Assembly: GCA_049516395.1 (NCBI GenBank)
Contig: JBEKTD010000003.1
Coordinates: 1 to 64,000 of the forward strand
Length of the DNA: 64,000 bases
Direction: 5' to 3'
Source: Fen-1362 sp049516395
GTDB lineage: Bacteria; Planctomycetota; Phycisphaerae; Sedimentisphaerales; Anaerobacaceae
Shown here: piece by piece, positions 50,012 to 57,588 of the stretch
Layout of the letters: each line of letters opens with the position of its first letter
Position numbering within the stretch: position 1 is the first letter of the stretch
The notes under the pieces: generated by a model
What the model saw: the letters and a program-made list of their open reading frames with translations, nothing else
Told to the model about the DNA's origin: nothing
Database searches by the model: none
Made by a program: the position numbers and the translations under genes

Positions 50012-51793
50012 TCAAATCATTCCCATGTTGCGACGGTTTTCTTTGGAGGCATCCAGAACAGAATCCCCTTTGGCGCTCGCGGTTTTATCCCGCTGTTGTT
50101 CGGTGTGTTCCAAAGCAATCAACGCGTCGGCTAATCGTTTGGTGAAGTTTCCTTTTTTCGCGCCATCGTGTTCGAGCGTGGTCATAAGGCCTGCGATTCG
50201 CGTGTCTTCGACGGCTGAACAGATGACCGACAACGCCGCGCGAGGTTGTTCGCCAAGCGTCTGGAAAATCGCCTGCGCGATTTGCTGCAAAGCAGGGACA
50301 TCGAAATTCGCAGGCGAGATTTTGTCTTTTACGTCATCAAACATCGACGGATGCGCCAAAAGCACTTCAATAATTTCACGCTGAGCGTTGGCGGAAAGCC
50401 CTTCGCCCAAATCCAGAGGCGCATGCGCCTCGTCTGCTGCGCCGGAATACGATGAAGCGGTCCTTGCGCGACTGGCCCTGCGATTCAGTTCATTGTGAAT
50501 CTCTCTGGCGTCGAGTGACATAACTTTCGCGACCCTGTTAACGATGAGGCCTTTTTCGATTGGCGAGAGGTTGCCCGCGTTGATGGCGGTAGCGATTGCG
50601 TCTAAGTATTCATCCACCGCCTGCTTTTTGCCCGCGATTGTGGGCTGCGTTCCGAGATTGGCGTTGAGCCGGGTCCACTTGAACTCGAAAACATCGGTTG
50701 CGTCCGCAATGAGCTTCGCAAATGGCTCTTTGCCCTGCGCGAGAAGGAAATCGCACGGGTCTTTACCCTGTGGGACGCTTGCGATTCCTATATCGATTCG
50801 CGAACTAAGCGCGACGCCCAGCGCGCGGTTTGCTGCTTCGAGGCCCGCGGTGTCACTATCGAAGAGAAGCACCACTTTTTTGGCGTATCTGCGCAGTATG
50901 CGAGCGTGTCCCGCGGTGAAACTTGTCCCCAAAGTCGCGACGACGTTTGAAACGCCGAATTGATGCGCCATAATGCAATCGGTGTAGCCCTCGACAACGA
51001 CGCCCGTATCGGATGAGACCATCTGGTGGCGTGCGTGGTCGAGGCCGAATAGCGCGTTGCTCTTGTCGAATAACGCGGTGGTAGGCGAGTTGATATATTT
51101 CGCTCCCTCACCGGAGAGCGTCCTTCCGCCGAAGGCGATGATTCTGCCCGTAACATCCGCGATAGTGAACATCAGGCGATTGACGAATTTATCGGATAGC
51201 GATGAGCCGGCTCCGACGACAAGTCCTGCTGCCAGAAGCAATTTATCCGGTATTTTCTTTTGGCGGGCAGCCGACAACAAATCATTATCAGCGCCGATCG
51301 CCAGACCGATTTGCCAGCTCTTGACGCTTTCATCGGAGAGTTGTCTATCGGCGACGTATTTCCTCGCGTCTTTACCTTTTTCGGGATGCGCCAGATTGGC
51401 TGCGAAGTATTTGGCTGCCCAGGCGTTGGCGCGTGCAATCTCATTCGGGTCGGTGTCGTCGCTCGTGCCTCGTGACTCGTGACTCGTATAGGGTCGTAGC
51501 GGTTCGATTTTTATGCCTGCGCGGTCCGCTAAGCGATGAAGGGCCTGCGGGAATGAGAGGCCTTCGCGCATCTGGATGAATTTGACGACGTCGCCTCCCG
51601 CGCCGCACGCGAAGCATTTGAAGATTTGCTTTGTCGGGTTGACGTTGAAGCTTGGGCGATGGTCTTCGTGGAAGGGACACAGGCCCACCATTTCGCGACC
51701 TTTGCGTTTGAGCGAAAGGTGCTCGCCTATGACATCGACAATGTCATTGGCCTGCTGAATACGCGAAATTAAGGTTGTGTCAAAAGTCGGCAT
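50012..51793 (-). CDS. dnaG: DNA primase
   Basis: A 593-residue primase that makes RNA primers for replication. The N-terminal CHC2 zinc ribbon uses C39, H42, C60 and C63 (CPFHEDHRPSF and KCFACGAGG). The Toprim core has VVVEGYTDCIMAHQFGVSNV and VLLFDSDTAGLEAAN. The C-terminal helicase-binding part is helical and ends in a basic D/N-rich tail. It is upstream of rpoD on the same strand; rpsU, often part of this operon, is absent. Its leader holds a promoter and an attenuator-like hairpin. Confidence 0.96.
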   Translation of the reverse strand: MPTFDTTLISRIQQANDIVDVIGEHLSLKRKGREMVGLCPFHEDHRPSFNVNPTKQIFKCFACGAGGDVVKFIQMREGLSFPQALHRLADRAGIKIEPLRPYTSHESRGTSDDTDPNEIARANAWAAKYFAANLAHPEKGKDARKYVADRQLSDESVKSWQIGLAIGADNDLLSAARQKKIPDKLLLAAGLVVGAGSSLSDKFVNRLMFTIADVTGRIIAFGGRTLSGEGAKYINSPTTALFDKSNALFGLDHARHQMVSSDTGVVVEGYTDCIMAHQFGVSNVVATLGTSFTAGHARILRRYAKKVVLLFDSDTAGLEAANRALGVALSSRIDIGIASVPQGKDPCDFLLAQGKEPFAKLIADATDVFEFKWTRLNANLGTQPTIAGKKQAVDEYLDAIATAINAGNLSPIEKGLIVNRVAKVMSLDAREIHNELNRRASRARTASSYSGAADEAHAPLDLGEGLSANAQREIIEVLLAHPSMFDDVKDKISPANFDVPALQQIAQAIFQTLGEQPRAALSVICSAVEDTRIAGLMTTLEHDGAKKGNFTKRLADALIALEHTEQQRDKTASAKGDSVLDASKENRRNMGMI

Positions 51794-51804
51794 AGCAAGG
51801 AAAT

Positions 51805-51875
51805 ACTAAATCCTAAATTCTAAATCCTAAACAAATTCCAATAGTCGAAATTCCAATGGCACAAAATAACCCCAC
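51805..51875. repeat. Word-like repeat tract (CTAAATCCTAAATTCTAAATC type) in the dnaG leader
   Basis: CTAAATCCTAAATTCTAAATC and AATTCCAATAGTCGAAATTC. The same family forms the long tract at 54594-54776. It lies within the inferred 5' untranslated region of dnaG. Confidence 0.7.
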
Positions 51876-51910
51876 CTGAAGCCACACGGATGGCGGGTAA
51901 ATTCGTAAAA

Positions 51911-51938
51911 CAATAAAACCCCCCAACAAATTGGTGGG
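51911..51938 (-). terminator. Attenuator-like hairpin in the dnaG-rpoD leader
   Basis: Minus strand: CCCACCAA, loop TTTG, TTGGGGGG, then TTTTATTG. It lies between the promoter at 51973 and the dnaG start, so it could stop transcription early. Confidence 0.5.
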
Positions 51939-51972
51939 CTGAATTATCAGAAAAGGGTTATCGAGCCATTAT

Positions 51973-52000
51973 ATTATAGGGGGGATTCGCCAAAAGTCAA
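51973..52000 (-). promoter_or_regulatory. Sigma-70 promoter of dnaG-rpoD
   Basis: Minus strand: TTGACT (51995-52000), 16 bases, perfect TATAAT (51973-51978). The transcript would begin near 51966 and have a leader of about 170 bases. Confidence 0.72.
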
Positions 52001-52089
52001 GTTTTGACCAAAAATGGCGTTTTTAATACTGAAAAACACGGTTGATTAACAATTGGACAGTTGGGCATATAAGACAAGGTGATTGCGAA

Positions 52090-52240
52090 TTGGAACCACA
52101 GATTACACGGATTTCACGGAGAGTTTTTAGTTTTGAGTGTTGAGTTTTGAGTTGCGGAGATTGTCTGCCAAACAAACGGCGGGTAAACTTCGCATCAATT
52201 GCGGATTTGAACGCGAAGCGCAGGGCTGGGGAAAATGAGT
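52090..52240. repeat. Word-like repeats (CCACAGATTACACGGATTTC, TTGAGTGTTGAGTTTTGAG, CGCGAAGCGCAGGGC types)
   Basis: Three families in succession: 52095-52125, 52126-52155 and ~52211-52227. The first is shared with 58690-58720. The gap 52001-52281 has no gene. Confidence 0.7.
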
Positions 52241-52281
52241 GCTAAGATTGCTATTCATCGTTTGGATATATTAAGGGTTTA

Positions 52282-52986
52282 CTAGTTCTCGAATTCGGCA
52301 CGCAAATATGCTAATAGTTCCCACATGTTTTCAGATAATGTTTCGTTTTCATTGCGTAAATTTAAATTATAAGAAGAATTTCTATATTGGACGATATTTT
52401 CAGTTTTAATGTATTCAGCTACAGTCTTTTTCTGCTTAAGAACTAACTCATCGAATTGATTTGGATCAAGAAAATGGCTCTTAAAATTTAATGCTAAATC
52501 CGCTCTTACTTTCGTGGCTTTATCTGTCGCATTATTGCTAAATACTGTTGGTACTAAACCAAGATATGAATTGAGTTGCGCATATGCCTCAAATAAATTA
52601 GAGAGACCATTTTCGGATTGCTCTTCGATTTCATCTAATTTTTTACTATCGGGGCGTAATCCCCAATATGAATCAATAAAGAGTATTTTGGTATCATCGA
52701 GGTATTCTCCCCTAGCATATAGTTCGATTTCTTTAAGGGTATACAGATCACATTTGCTCCCGACAGCAGCATAGTTCATAAAAGCTTTTTCCAAATCATT
52801 CACAAGCCGAACCTTATTTGCCTGTATATCATCGGACTTGATGATTTCCCTTTGTTTGACCCAGAGTTGGTGTTGCTTGGAAAGCTGAAAAGATACCAAT
52901 AGATACGAAGAAAGAAGAGTAAGAAAAAGGGTTAATAACGAGATCGCAATCGGAATATAAACATATTTTGTATTGTTGTTTGGCAT
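52282..52986 (-). CDS. Membrane-anchored protein of unknown function, partner of the CHAT protein
   Basis: A 234-residue protein. Residues ~9-31 are one membrane helix (YIPIAISLLTLFLTLLSSYL). It is followed by an extended, mainly helical domain rich in E, K, L and N, with likely coiled coil (SDDIQANKVRLVNDLEKAFM) and a C-terminal ESENMWELLAYLRAEFEN-like end. The family is not recognised. It lies 161 bases downstream of the caspase-fold gene on the same strand, and both share low GC, so they probably arrived together. It could be a membrane effector or target of the protease; that is inference. Confidence 0.6.
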   Translation of the reverse strand: MPNNNTKYVYIPIAISLLTLFLTLLSSYLLVSFQLSKQHQLWVKQREIIKSDDIQANKVRLVNDLEKAFMNYAAVGSKCDLYTLKEIELYARGEYLDDTKILFIDSYWGLRPDSKKLDEIEEQSENGLSNLFEAYAQLNSYLGLVPTVFSNNATDKATKVRADLALNFKSHFLDPNQFDELVLKQKKTVAEYIKTENIVQYRNSSYNLNLRNENETLSENMWELLAYLRAEFEN

Positions 52987-53147
52987 TATTCTTACCTATC
53001 ACATTATTTCCTTATCATGCCCTAATACCTCGTTTCTTTTATTTCCCAATTCTATTACTAAACCGTTCGGTTTTCAAGGGACAACTATTCTGGTTAACCA
53101 TAAAATACTAGCCTTCTTTTGTATAATGCCCCCTTTTCCTTTCTATG

Positions 53148-53783
53148 TTAGACTATTTGATCCTTTTTATCATCTTCGTTTATATTAGGTTCAATTGGTT
53201 CAATATATTTTAGTTTTAGCCGATATTCCTTAATGCTGCTCCGATAATAATATTTTAAAGGGACTCTGAATAGATTAGCGATATTTTGAGCGTTCCTTAT
53301 AATAGCTGTTCTACTCATATATTTTGAATTTTCCTTAAACATCAAATGATAAAATGATGCCCATAAAATAGCTGCGTCGCCAAAATAAACTTCTCTACAC
53401 GGCCCTAGAATTGATATGCACTTACTATTTGGTAATATATCTAAGGCAAGTTGGCGATTAACTGCTAGGCAAGCAGAAAAAAATAATCTTTTATCATCTA
53501 TTGAAGAGCCTAACATTTCACTAAGTTCATCAAATGGTATGCTGTCAAATGTTGTAGCGATTGATTTTCTATTACCGTGACATGAAAAATGAAGATAGCG
53601 AAAATCGCTTTTTTCAAACTCATGTATTATTTTAAGAAGTTCTTTCTTTGTTCTGATATAATAGTAAATGCTTTCCTTTTTTCTGAAATTCAGGATATTC
53701 GAAAGTATTTTGCCTTCATGTAAACCATTTTTTTCGTTGTCTAGACTTAAGGACTCAATAATAAATACATTTGGATGACTCAT
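53148..53783 (-). CDS. CHAT/caspase-fold putative cysteine protease
   Basis: A 211-residue stand-alone protein. The central region matches the CHAT (caspase HetF-associated) domain: FRYLHFSCHGN with catalytic H69, RLFFSACLAVN with nucleophile C105, and the later ISILGPCREVYFGDAAILWASFYHLMF block that completes the fold. CHAT proteases act in bacterial immunity and cell death, for example TPR-CHAT with type III-E CRISPR and proteases that activate gasdermins. Here no TPR, NLR or CRISPR part is attached. AAGGAG precedes the ATG; a weak promoter (TTGTAT-N18-TAGAAT, 53811-53840) lies upstream. The low GC suggests transfer. Confidence 0.72.
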   Translation of the reverse strand: MSHPNVFIIESLSLDNEKNGLHEGKILSNILNFRKKESIYYYIRTKKELLKIIHEFEKSDFRYLHFSCHGNRKSIATTFDSIPFDELSEMLGSSIDDKRLFFSACLAVNRQLALDILPNSKCISILGPCREVYFGDAAILWASFYHLMFKENSKYMSRTAIIRNAQNIANLFRVPLKYYYRSSIKEYRLKLKYIEPIEPNINEDDKKDQIV

Positions 53784-53810
53784 CTGGTTTTCTCCTTTTA
53801 ATTGTTTTTG

Positions 53811-53840
53811 ATTCTACCGACAAAACCTGCCCGAATACAA
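53811..53840 (-). promoter_or_regulatory. Possible promoter of the CHAT gene
   Basis: Minus strand TTGTAT (53835-53840), 18 bases, TAGAAT (53811-53816). It is close to the start, giving a leader of about 20 bases. Confidence 0.4.
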
Positions 53841-53885
53841 TCATTTTTACCACTTTTACCACTCCCGGAAGGGATGGCTTACGCC

Positions 53886-54160
53886 AGAAGTTCACGAAGG
53901 GCCACGAAGTATTTTTGTTATCAAAAAGCAGTGTTACCTGTTCTGAGCAGTAGTCGAAGGAATCCGTGTGTTTCGGCCATTTTGGCATTTTTATCCGCCT
54001 GCGGCGGATTGCCGGGCGGTAATATAATTGACGCTGTGGGCGAAGACGAAACCCGCGGCAAAGCTTGCTTTCCAAGCGGGCTTCGTCAAGAACACACTAC
54101 TGGCCGAAAACAGTGTCTAAAAAACAGCGTTCTCTGCGCAATCCGCGTCTAAAAACAATG
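53886..54160. repeat. Gene-free mosaic of word-like repeats
   Basis: GTTCACGAAGGGCCACGAAG, TGTTCTGAGCAGTAGTCGAA (related to 46811), TCCGCCTGCGGCGGATTGCC, and TCTCTGCGCAATCCGCGTC. Open frames across it are composed of these words and are not credible genes. Confidence 0.6.
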
Positions 54161-54249
54161 GTGATAGGGACATTAAAAAACTGCCGTAACTTCGGAAAAT
54201 ATAAGCAGTTACAGATTTATGCCCCCCCTGAGGAGGGGCTCTTTTTTGT
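54160..54249 (+). ncRNA. Possible small RNA ending in an intrinsic terminator
   Basis: A bulged stem (TAAC at 54187-54190 with GTTA at 54208-54211) is followed by a strong terminator: GCCCCCCCTGAGGAGGGGC (54221-54239), then CTCTTTTTT. No open frame precedes it in the same direction, so the terminator must end a non-coding transcript or be a relic. No promoter is convincing. Confidence 0.3.
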
Positions 54250-54366
54250 GCTTTTTTCGCGCATTTTTTAGGCCATTTTTAACGTCTTTTTCTAAGGTCA
54301 TTTTTGCCGTAACCTCTTTCCCTATATCGGCTTAAATTCTGGATACCAACTGTCCTATAAAACAAA

Positions 54367-54396
54367 TGTATCAAACAGTTGTATGATACAACTGTT
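54367..54396. promoter_or_regulatory. Two overlapping perfect dyads, operator-like
   Basis: The arms AACAGTTGTAT (54374-54384) and ATACAACTGTT (54386-54396) form a perfect palindrome around one G. TGTATCA (54367-54373) and TGATACA (54384-54390) form a second dyad that overlaps it. Neither is followed by a T run, so a protein-binding site is more likely than a terminator. No regulator gene is nearby. Confidence 0.55.
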
Positions 54397-54593
54397 ATCC
54401 ATTTTCGCGCAGGTCGAAAACCCTTAGATTCAAAAATTCCAATTTTTTTTTATTCCTTATTTCATAAGGACTTATCGTTTTTGACCCCATCAGGAAATCC
54501 CTTAGTTTTCGTCAAAAGCGCGCAAGTTCGCGCCATAGGATAGAGGGACCTCGTGGGTAACTCAGGCAGGCATAACCTGTGAATGAGAACAGA

Positions 54594-54776
54594 CGAAAAT
54601 TCTAAATACTAATTTCTAATTTCTAAACAAGCACCAAATACGAATTTTCGAATGAACCAAACAACGCGTTTAGGATTTAGTGCTTAGAGTTTAGGATTTT
54701 CCATTTTGGGTCATTGGGATTTGTTTAGGGTTTAGTGTTTAGAGTTTAGGATTTGTTTATATGTTAGGATTTTCCA
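54594..54776. repeat. Long word-like repeat tract (TTTAGGATTTAGTGTTTAG type) with inverted halves
   Basis: The left half reads ATTCTAAATACTAATTTCTA; the right half reads TTTAGGATTTAGTGCTTAGA and TTTAGTGTTTAGAGTTTAGG in the opposite sense. The tract forms a long imperfect inverted repeat of about 180 bases directly before the HNH gene. Confidence 0.75.
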
Positions 54777-54791
54777 ATGGAGGATGAGAAA

Positions 54792-55418
54792 ATGTTTGAA
54801 TACTGTTTTAAGACCCTGGTCTTGATTGAACAAAACTGCTGGCCGCTATTGTATTGGCTTCGATTAATTATTTACAAAGATGCCTTTCGGCGTATCCCCC
54901 TGCCAAAACATAAATTCGCCGCCGTTAGCGACAAAGATTACGAACGTCTGAATAAATTCAAATGGTATGTCATGCGTAATGCGACCACTTTTTATGCCGT
55001 CCGTTACGCCCGTCGTGCCGGCTCGAAAAAGTATTCCCTCGTTTGGATGCACAGGGAAGTTTTGCCTTCCCCAACAGGATTGTTTGTTGACCATATCAAC
55101 CATTGTGGCCTCGACAACCGCCGTTCCAATCTCCGGCTCGCTACTCGAAGACAAAATATGTACAACAGGCGAAAATTAAGGACCGGTCTCACTTCGCTTT
55201 TCAAGGGCGTGTATTGGCGTAAGGATACAAAACGTTGGAGAGCGAACATCACCGTTGACGGCAAAAAAATTTCCCTCGGCCAATTCCATTCCGAAATCGC
55301 CGCCGCCCGTGCTTATGACCGTGCTGCAAAAATATATCATAAGGAATTCGCCAGTTTGAATTTCCCGGAAGAGGCCGGAAGAGATATTGAAAAGGATAAA
55401 CGGGAGTGTAGAATCTAA
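54792..55418 (+). CDS. HNH endonuclease with AP2 DNA-binding domain
   Basis: The ATG at 54792 is preferred because GGAGGA lies 8 bases before it; ATG 54777 adds five residues. About 208 residues. The middle is an HNH_3 nuclease (WMHREVLPS, then VDHINHCGLDNRRSNLRLAT). The C-terminal ~60 residues are an AP2/ERF-type domain (GVYWRKDTKRWRANITVDGK; FHSEIAAARAYDRAAKIYH). Such proteins are homing-type endonucleases that spread their own gene. It follows a long repeat tract and is 6 bases from a GIY-YIG gene. Confidence 0.88.
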   Translation: MFEYCFKTLVLIEQNCWPLLYWLRLIIYKDAFRRIPLPKHKFAAVSDKDYERLNKFKWYVMRNATTFYAVRYARRAGSKKYSLVWMHREVLPSPTGLFVDHINHCGLDNRRSNLRLATRRQNMYNRRKLRTGLTSLFKGVYWRKDTKRWRANITVDGKKISLGQFHSEIAAARAYDRAAKIYHKEFASLNFPEEAGRDIEKDKRECRI

Positions 55419-55424
55419 GACGAT

Positions 55425-55703
55425 ATGGGAAAATATTATTATGTGTATGTTCTGCGGTCTGAAAAGGACGGGAAGTTTTATGTTGGATACACCAACAACG
55501 TGCGGAAGAGGGTAGAACAGCACAATAACGGGCAGGTAGAATCAACAAAGAGACGAACACCTTTGGAATTAATCTACTGGGAGGGCTGCATCAATCAACA
55601 GGATGCCACAAAGAGGGAGAAATATTTAAAAAGCTCGTGGGGAAAAAGATATATCAAGGGGCGTCTGGAACAATATTTAAGCGGGATTCACCCCGTGAGA
55701 TAA
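55425..55703 (+). CDS. GIY-YIG endonuclease-domain protein 2
   Basis: A 92-residue GIY-YIG domain: KYYYVYVLRSEKDGKFYVGY, R in NVRKRVEQHN, and E in the DATKREKYLKSSWGKRYIKG helix. It is paralogous in type to the gene at 40353 and follows the HNH gene closely, so two different homing-type nucleases are encoded together. Its last codons (HPVR) and TAA stop lie within one arm of a 13-bp inverted repeat, just as the first GIY-YIG gene ends inside R1. Confidence 0.85.
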   Translation: MGKYYYVYVLRSEKDGKFYVGYTNNVRKRVEQHNNGQVESTKRRTPLELIYWEGCINQQDATKREKYLKSSWGKRYIKGRLEQYLSGIHPVR

Positions 55704-55784
55704 CAGGCAATAGCCAGAGATACAAGCAACAAACCGGGGCAGGATAACATTACTCCCATTTTGATAACACCTTATCTCACGGGG
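55691..55784. repeat. 13-bp perfect inverted repeat at the GIY-YIG 3' end
   Basis: CCCCGTGAGATAA (55691-55703) and TTATCTCACGGGG (55772-55784), 68 bases apart. The left arm provides the final codons and stop of GIY-YIG 2. Confidence 0.85.
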
Positions 55785-55830
55785 CGAGGTTGACAACAGA
55801 GCTGATTTTTCATATTGTTAGGGGATGGAA

Positions 55831-56481
55831 ATGTTGGCGACTATTAATTTAATCGAATTGTTTCTTCACCTCGATAAAACCCTCGAGACGGTCGTCTCGC
55901 AGTATCACGCGTGGGTTTATCTGATTCTTTTTATTGTCATCTTCTGCGAAACGGGGCTTGTCGTGACGCCATTTTTGCCTGGCGATTCGCTGCTTTTCGC
56001 AGCCGGGTCTCTTGCTGCGATGCAAGACAGCGTTCTTGAAATACGCTTTATGTGGCCTCTTTTGTTCGCGGCGGCGGTTTGCGGGGACAATACCAATTAC
56101 TGGATAGGGTATCTGGTAGGCCCGAAGATTTTCCACAAGGAAAACGTGCGAATCCTCAGTAAAAAGCATCTCGATGAAACCCATCGGTTCTACGAAAAGC
56201 ACGGCGGGAAGGCCGTCGTAATCGCACGCTTTATGCCCATCTTCCGCACATTCGTTCCTTTTGTCGCGGGGATAGGCAGAATGAATTACCTGCGATTCTT
56301 CACTTACAGCGTCGGCGGGACGATTGCATGGACAGGCAGTTTTATCCTCGGCGGCTATTTCTTCGGCAACATTCCCGTTGTGAAGAACCATTTCACAATT
56401 GTCATTATGGCCATTATTGTCATCTCGTTGATGCCGGGCGCGATTGCGTTTATTCGACAGCGGATGTCGAATAGTCGTTAG
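55831..56481 (+). CDS. DedA-family membrane protein
   Basis: The ATG at 55831 is preferred (AGGGG 6 bases upstream); ATG 55825 is also in frame. About 216 residues with 4-5 membrane segments. The family signature is FCETGLVVTPFLPGDSLLFAAG and, in the second half, RFMPIFRTFVPFVAGIGRMN with the conserved arginines. DedA proteins are undecaprenyl-phosphate or phospholipid flippase/transporter-type proteins of the inner membrane. Members matter for envelope homeostasis. It has no functional link to the flanking nuclease genes. Confidence 0.92.
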   Translation: MLATINLIELFLHLDKTLETVVSQYHAWVYLILFIVIFCETGLVVTPFLPGDSLLFAAGSLAAMQDSVLEIRFMWPLLFAAAVCGDNTNYWIGYLVGPKIFHKENVRILSKKHLDETHRFYEKHGGKAVVIARFMPIFRTFVPFVAGIGRMNYLRFFTYSVGGTIAWTGSFILGGYFFGNIPVVKNHFTIVIMAIIVISLMPGAIAFIRQRMSNSR

Positions 56482-56511
56482 TTGGTAGTCGATAGTCGAT
56501 AGTTGTTGGTG
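56471..56511. repeat. Word-like repeat tract, left of four-helix-bundle gene 2
   Basis: TAGTCGTTAGTTGGTAGTCG and ATAGTCGATAGTTGTTGG. The inverse of the same words lies right of the gene at 56884-56930. Confidence 0.75.
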
Positions 56512-56520
56512 TGATAATTC

Positions 56521-56892
56521 ATGGCAGCGAAGATAAAAAGCTTCCAGGACCTTGAAATCTGGAAACGCAGTATGAAACTGGTAGAGGAAATCTACAATAT
56601 TACCAGGGCCTTTCCTAAAGATGAGATTTATGGTCTAACCAGCCAATTGCGCAGGTCGGCGGTATCCATTCCGTCGAATATGGCGGAGGGTTTTGCTCGT
56701 TTTCATAATAAGGAATACAGACAGTTCTTGTACGTGTCTCTTGGCAGCTGTGCCGAACTTACAACACAGCTTGTAATTGCATCACGATTGCAATATGCAC
56801 CAGAAAAGATTATCGATGTTATGATAGACGAAACTGAACAAATCAGCAAAATGACAATGGCTCTTATCAAATGCCTTGCTACCAATGACTAA
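56521..56892 (+). CDS. Four-helix-bundle protein (23S rRNA IVS / S23 family) 2
   Basis: A 123-residue complete S23/IVP-type protein: FQDLEIWKRSMKLVEEIYNI, GLTSQLRRSAVSIPSNMAEG, YRQFLYVSLGSCAELTTQL and a fourth helix ending in IKCLATND. Unlike the copy at 43542 it has no internal insertion. The family forms a pentameric four-helix bundle; members are encoded in 23S rRNA intervening sequences or accompany retroelements, and the role of free-standing copies is unknown. Inverted word-like repeats flank it. No ribosome site is visible. Confidence 0.9.
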   Translation: MAAKIKSFQDLEIWKRSMKLVEEIYNITRAFPKDEIYGLTSQLRRSAVSIPSNMAEGFARFHNKEYRQFLYVSLGSCAELTTQLVIASRLQYAPEKIIDVMIDETEQISKMTMALIKCLATND

Positions 56893-56930
56893 TAACTATC
56901 GACCAATTACTAATGACTAACGACTAACTA
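56884..56930. repeat. Word-like repeat tract, right of four-helix-bundle gene 2
   Basis: AATGACTAATAACTATCGAC and CTAATGACTAACGACTAAC, the reverse complement in style of the left tract at 56471. The stop of the gene and the start of the AMMECR1 gene abut it. Confidence 0.75.
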
Positions 56931-57490
56931 TGAATGAGGAACAGAAACATGCGTTGTTGAAAGTCGCACGCGATACCGTCGAGGCGGTTATCACGGGCAA
57001 ACGCATCCCGGTGGTCGAGGCGGACGACCCGGACCTCGCATTGCACCTCGGCTGTTTCGTTACCCTCAAAACCGGGGATGAGCTTCGCGGCTGTATAGGC
57101 CAGTTCGTCGCCGACAGACCGTTAGTCAATATGGTTGTCGAAATGGCCAAGGCATCCGCTACAGGCGACCCGCGATTTTTCGACAATCCGATTATCCCTG
57201 ACGACCTAGCCCATCTCGATATCGAAATATCGGTCCTATCCGAGCTGAAAAAAACCGCCAACCCGCTTTCCCTTCGCCTCGGCATCGACGGCATTTACAT
57301 AAAACGCGGTCATCTCTCGGGATGTTTTCTGCCGCAGGTGGCGACGGAAACGGGGTGGTCAAAAGAAGAATTCCTGTCCTCTTGCTGCTCTCATAAGGCA
57401 GGCCTGCCAGAAGACGCCTGGAGGGACACTAAAACCGATGTATTCCTCTTCTCCGCGGAGGTCTTCGGCGCACCATTCAAAGATATATGA
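56930..57490 (+). CDS. AMMECR1/AmmeMemoRadiSam system protein A family
   Basis: A 186-residue protein with the AMMECR1 core: CFVTLKTGDELRGCIGQF (the invariant LRGCIG), DPRFFDNP, and IEISVLSEL. The bacterial form (TIGR00296) is part of the AmmeMemoRadiSam set, with a Memo-like protein and a radical SAM enzyme. Neither partner is next to it here. The biochemical role is unproven. The ATG touches the end of a word-like repeat tract and has no clear ribosome site. Confidence 0.9.
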   Translation: MNEEQKHALLKVARDTVEAVITGKRIPVVEADDPDLALHLGCFVTLKTGDELRGCIGQFVADRPLVNMVVEMAKASATGDPRFFDNPIIPDDLAHLDIEISVLSELKKTANPLSLRLGIDGIYIKRGHLSGCFLPQVATETGWSKEEFLSSCCSHKAGLPEDAWRDTKTDVFLFSAEVFGAPFKDI

Positions 57491-57493
57491 TAC

Positions 57494-57548
57494 CAAAAGT
57501 AAAAAGTAAAAATGAAAAAGCAGAAGTTAATGTCAGTTAATGTTTAAG
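57494..57548. repeat. Word-like repeat tract (AAAAGTAAAAAGTAAAAATG type)
   Basis: AGTAAAAAGTAAAAATGAAA followed by AGTTAATGTCAGTTAATG. It precedes the metallopeptidase gene. Confidence 0.5.
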
Positions 57549-57588
57549 TTAGTGTCGGCCAGGGTGATTAGTCAAACGTATATATGAT

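Noticed and set aside
53802..54152. 116-codon plus-strand open frame upstream of the CHAT gene
   Set aside because: Runs through a mosaic of repeat words with no plausible start and erratic composition.
54367..54396. The palindrome as a terminator
   Set aside because: No T run follows on either strand and the arms are AT-rich; an operator or structural site fits better.
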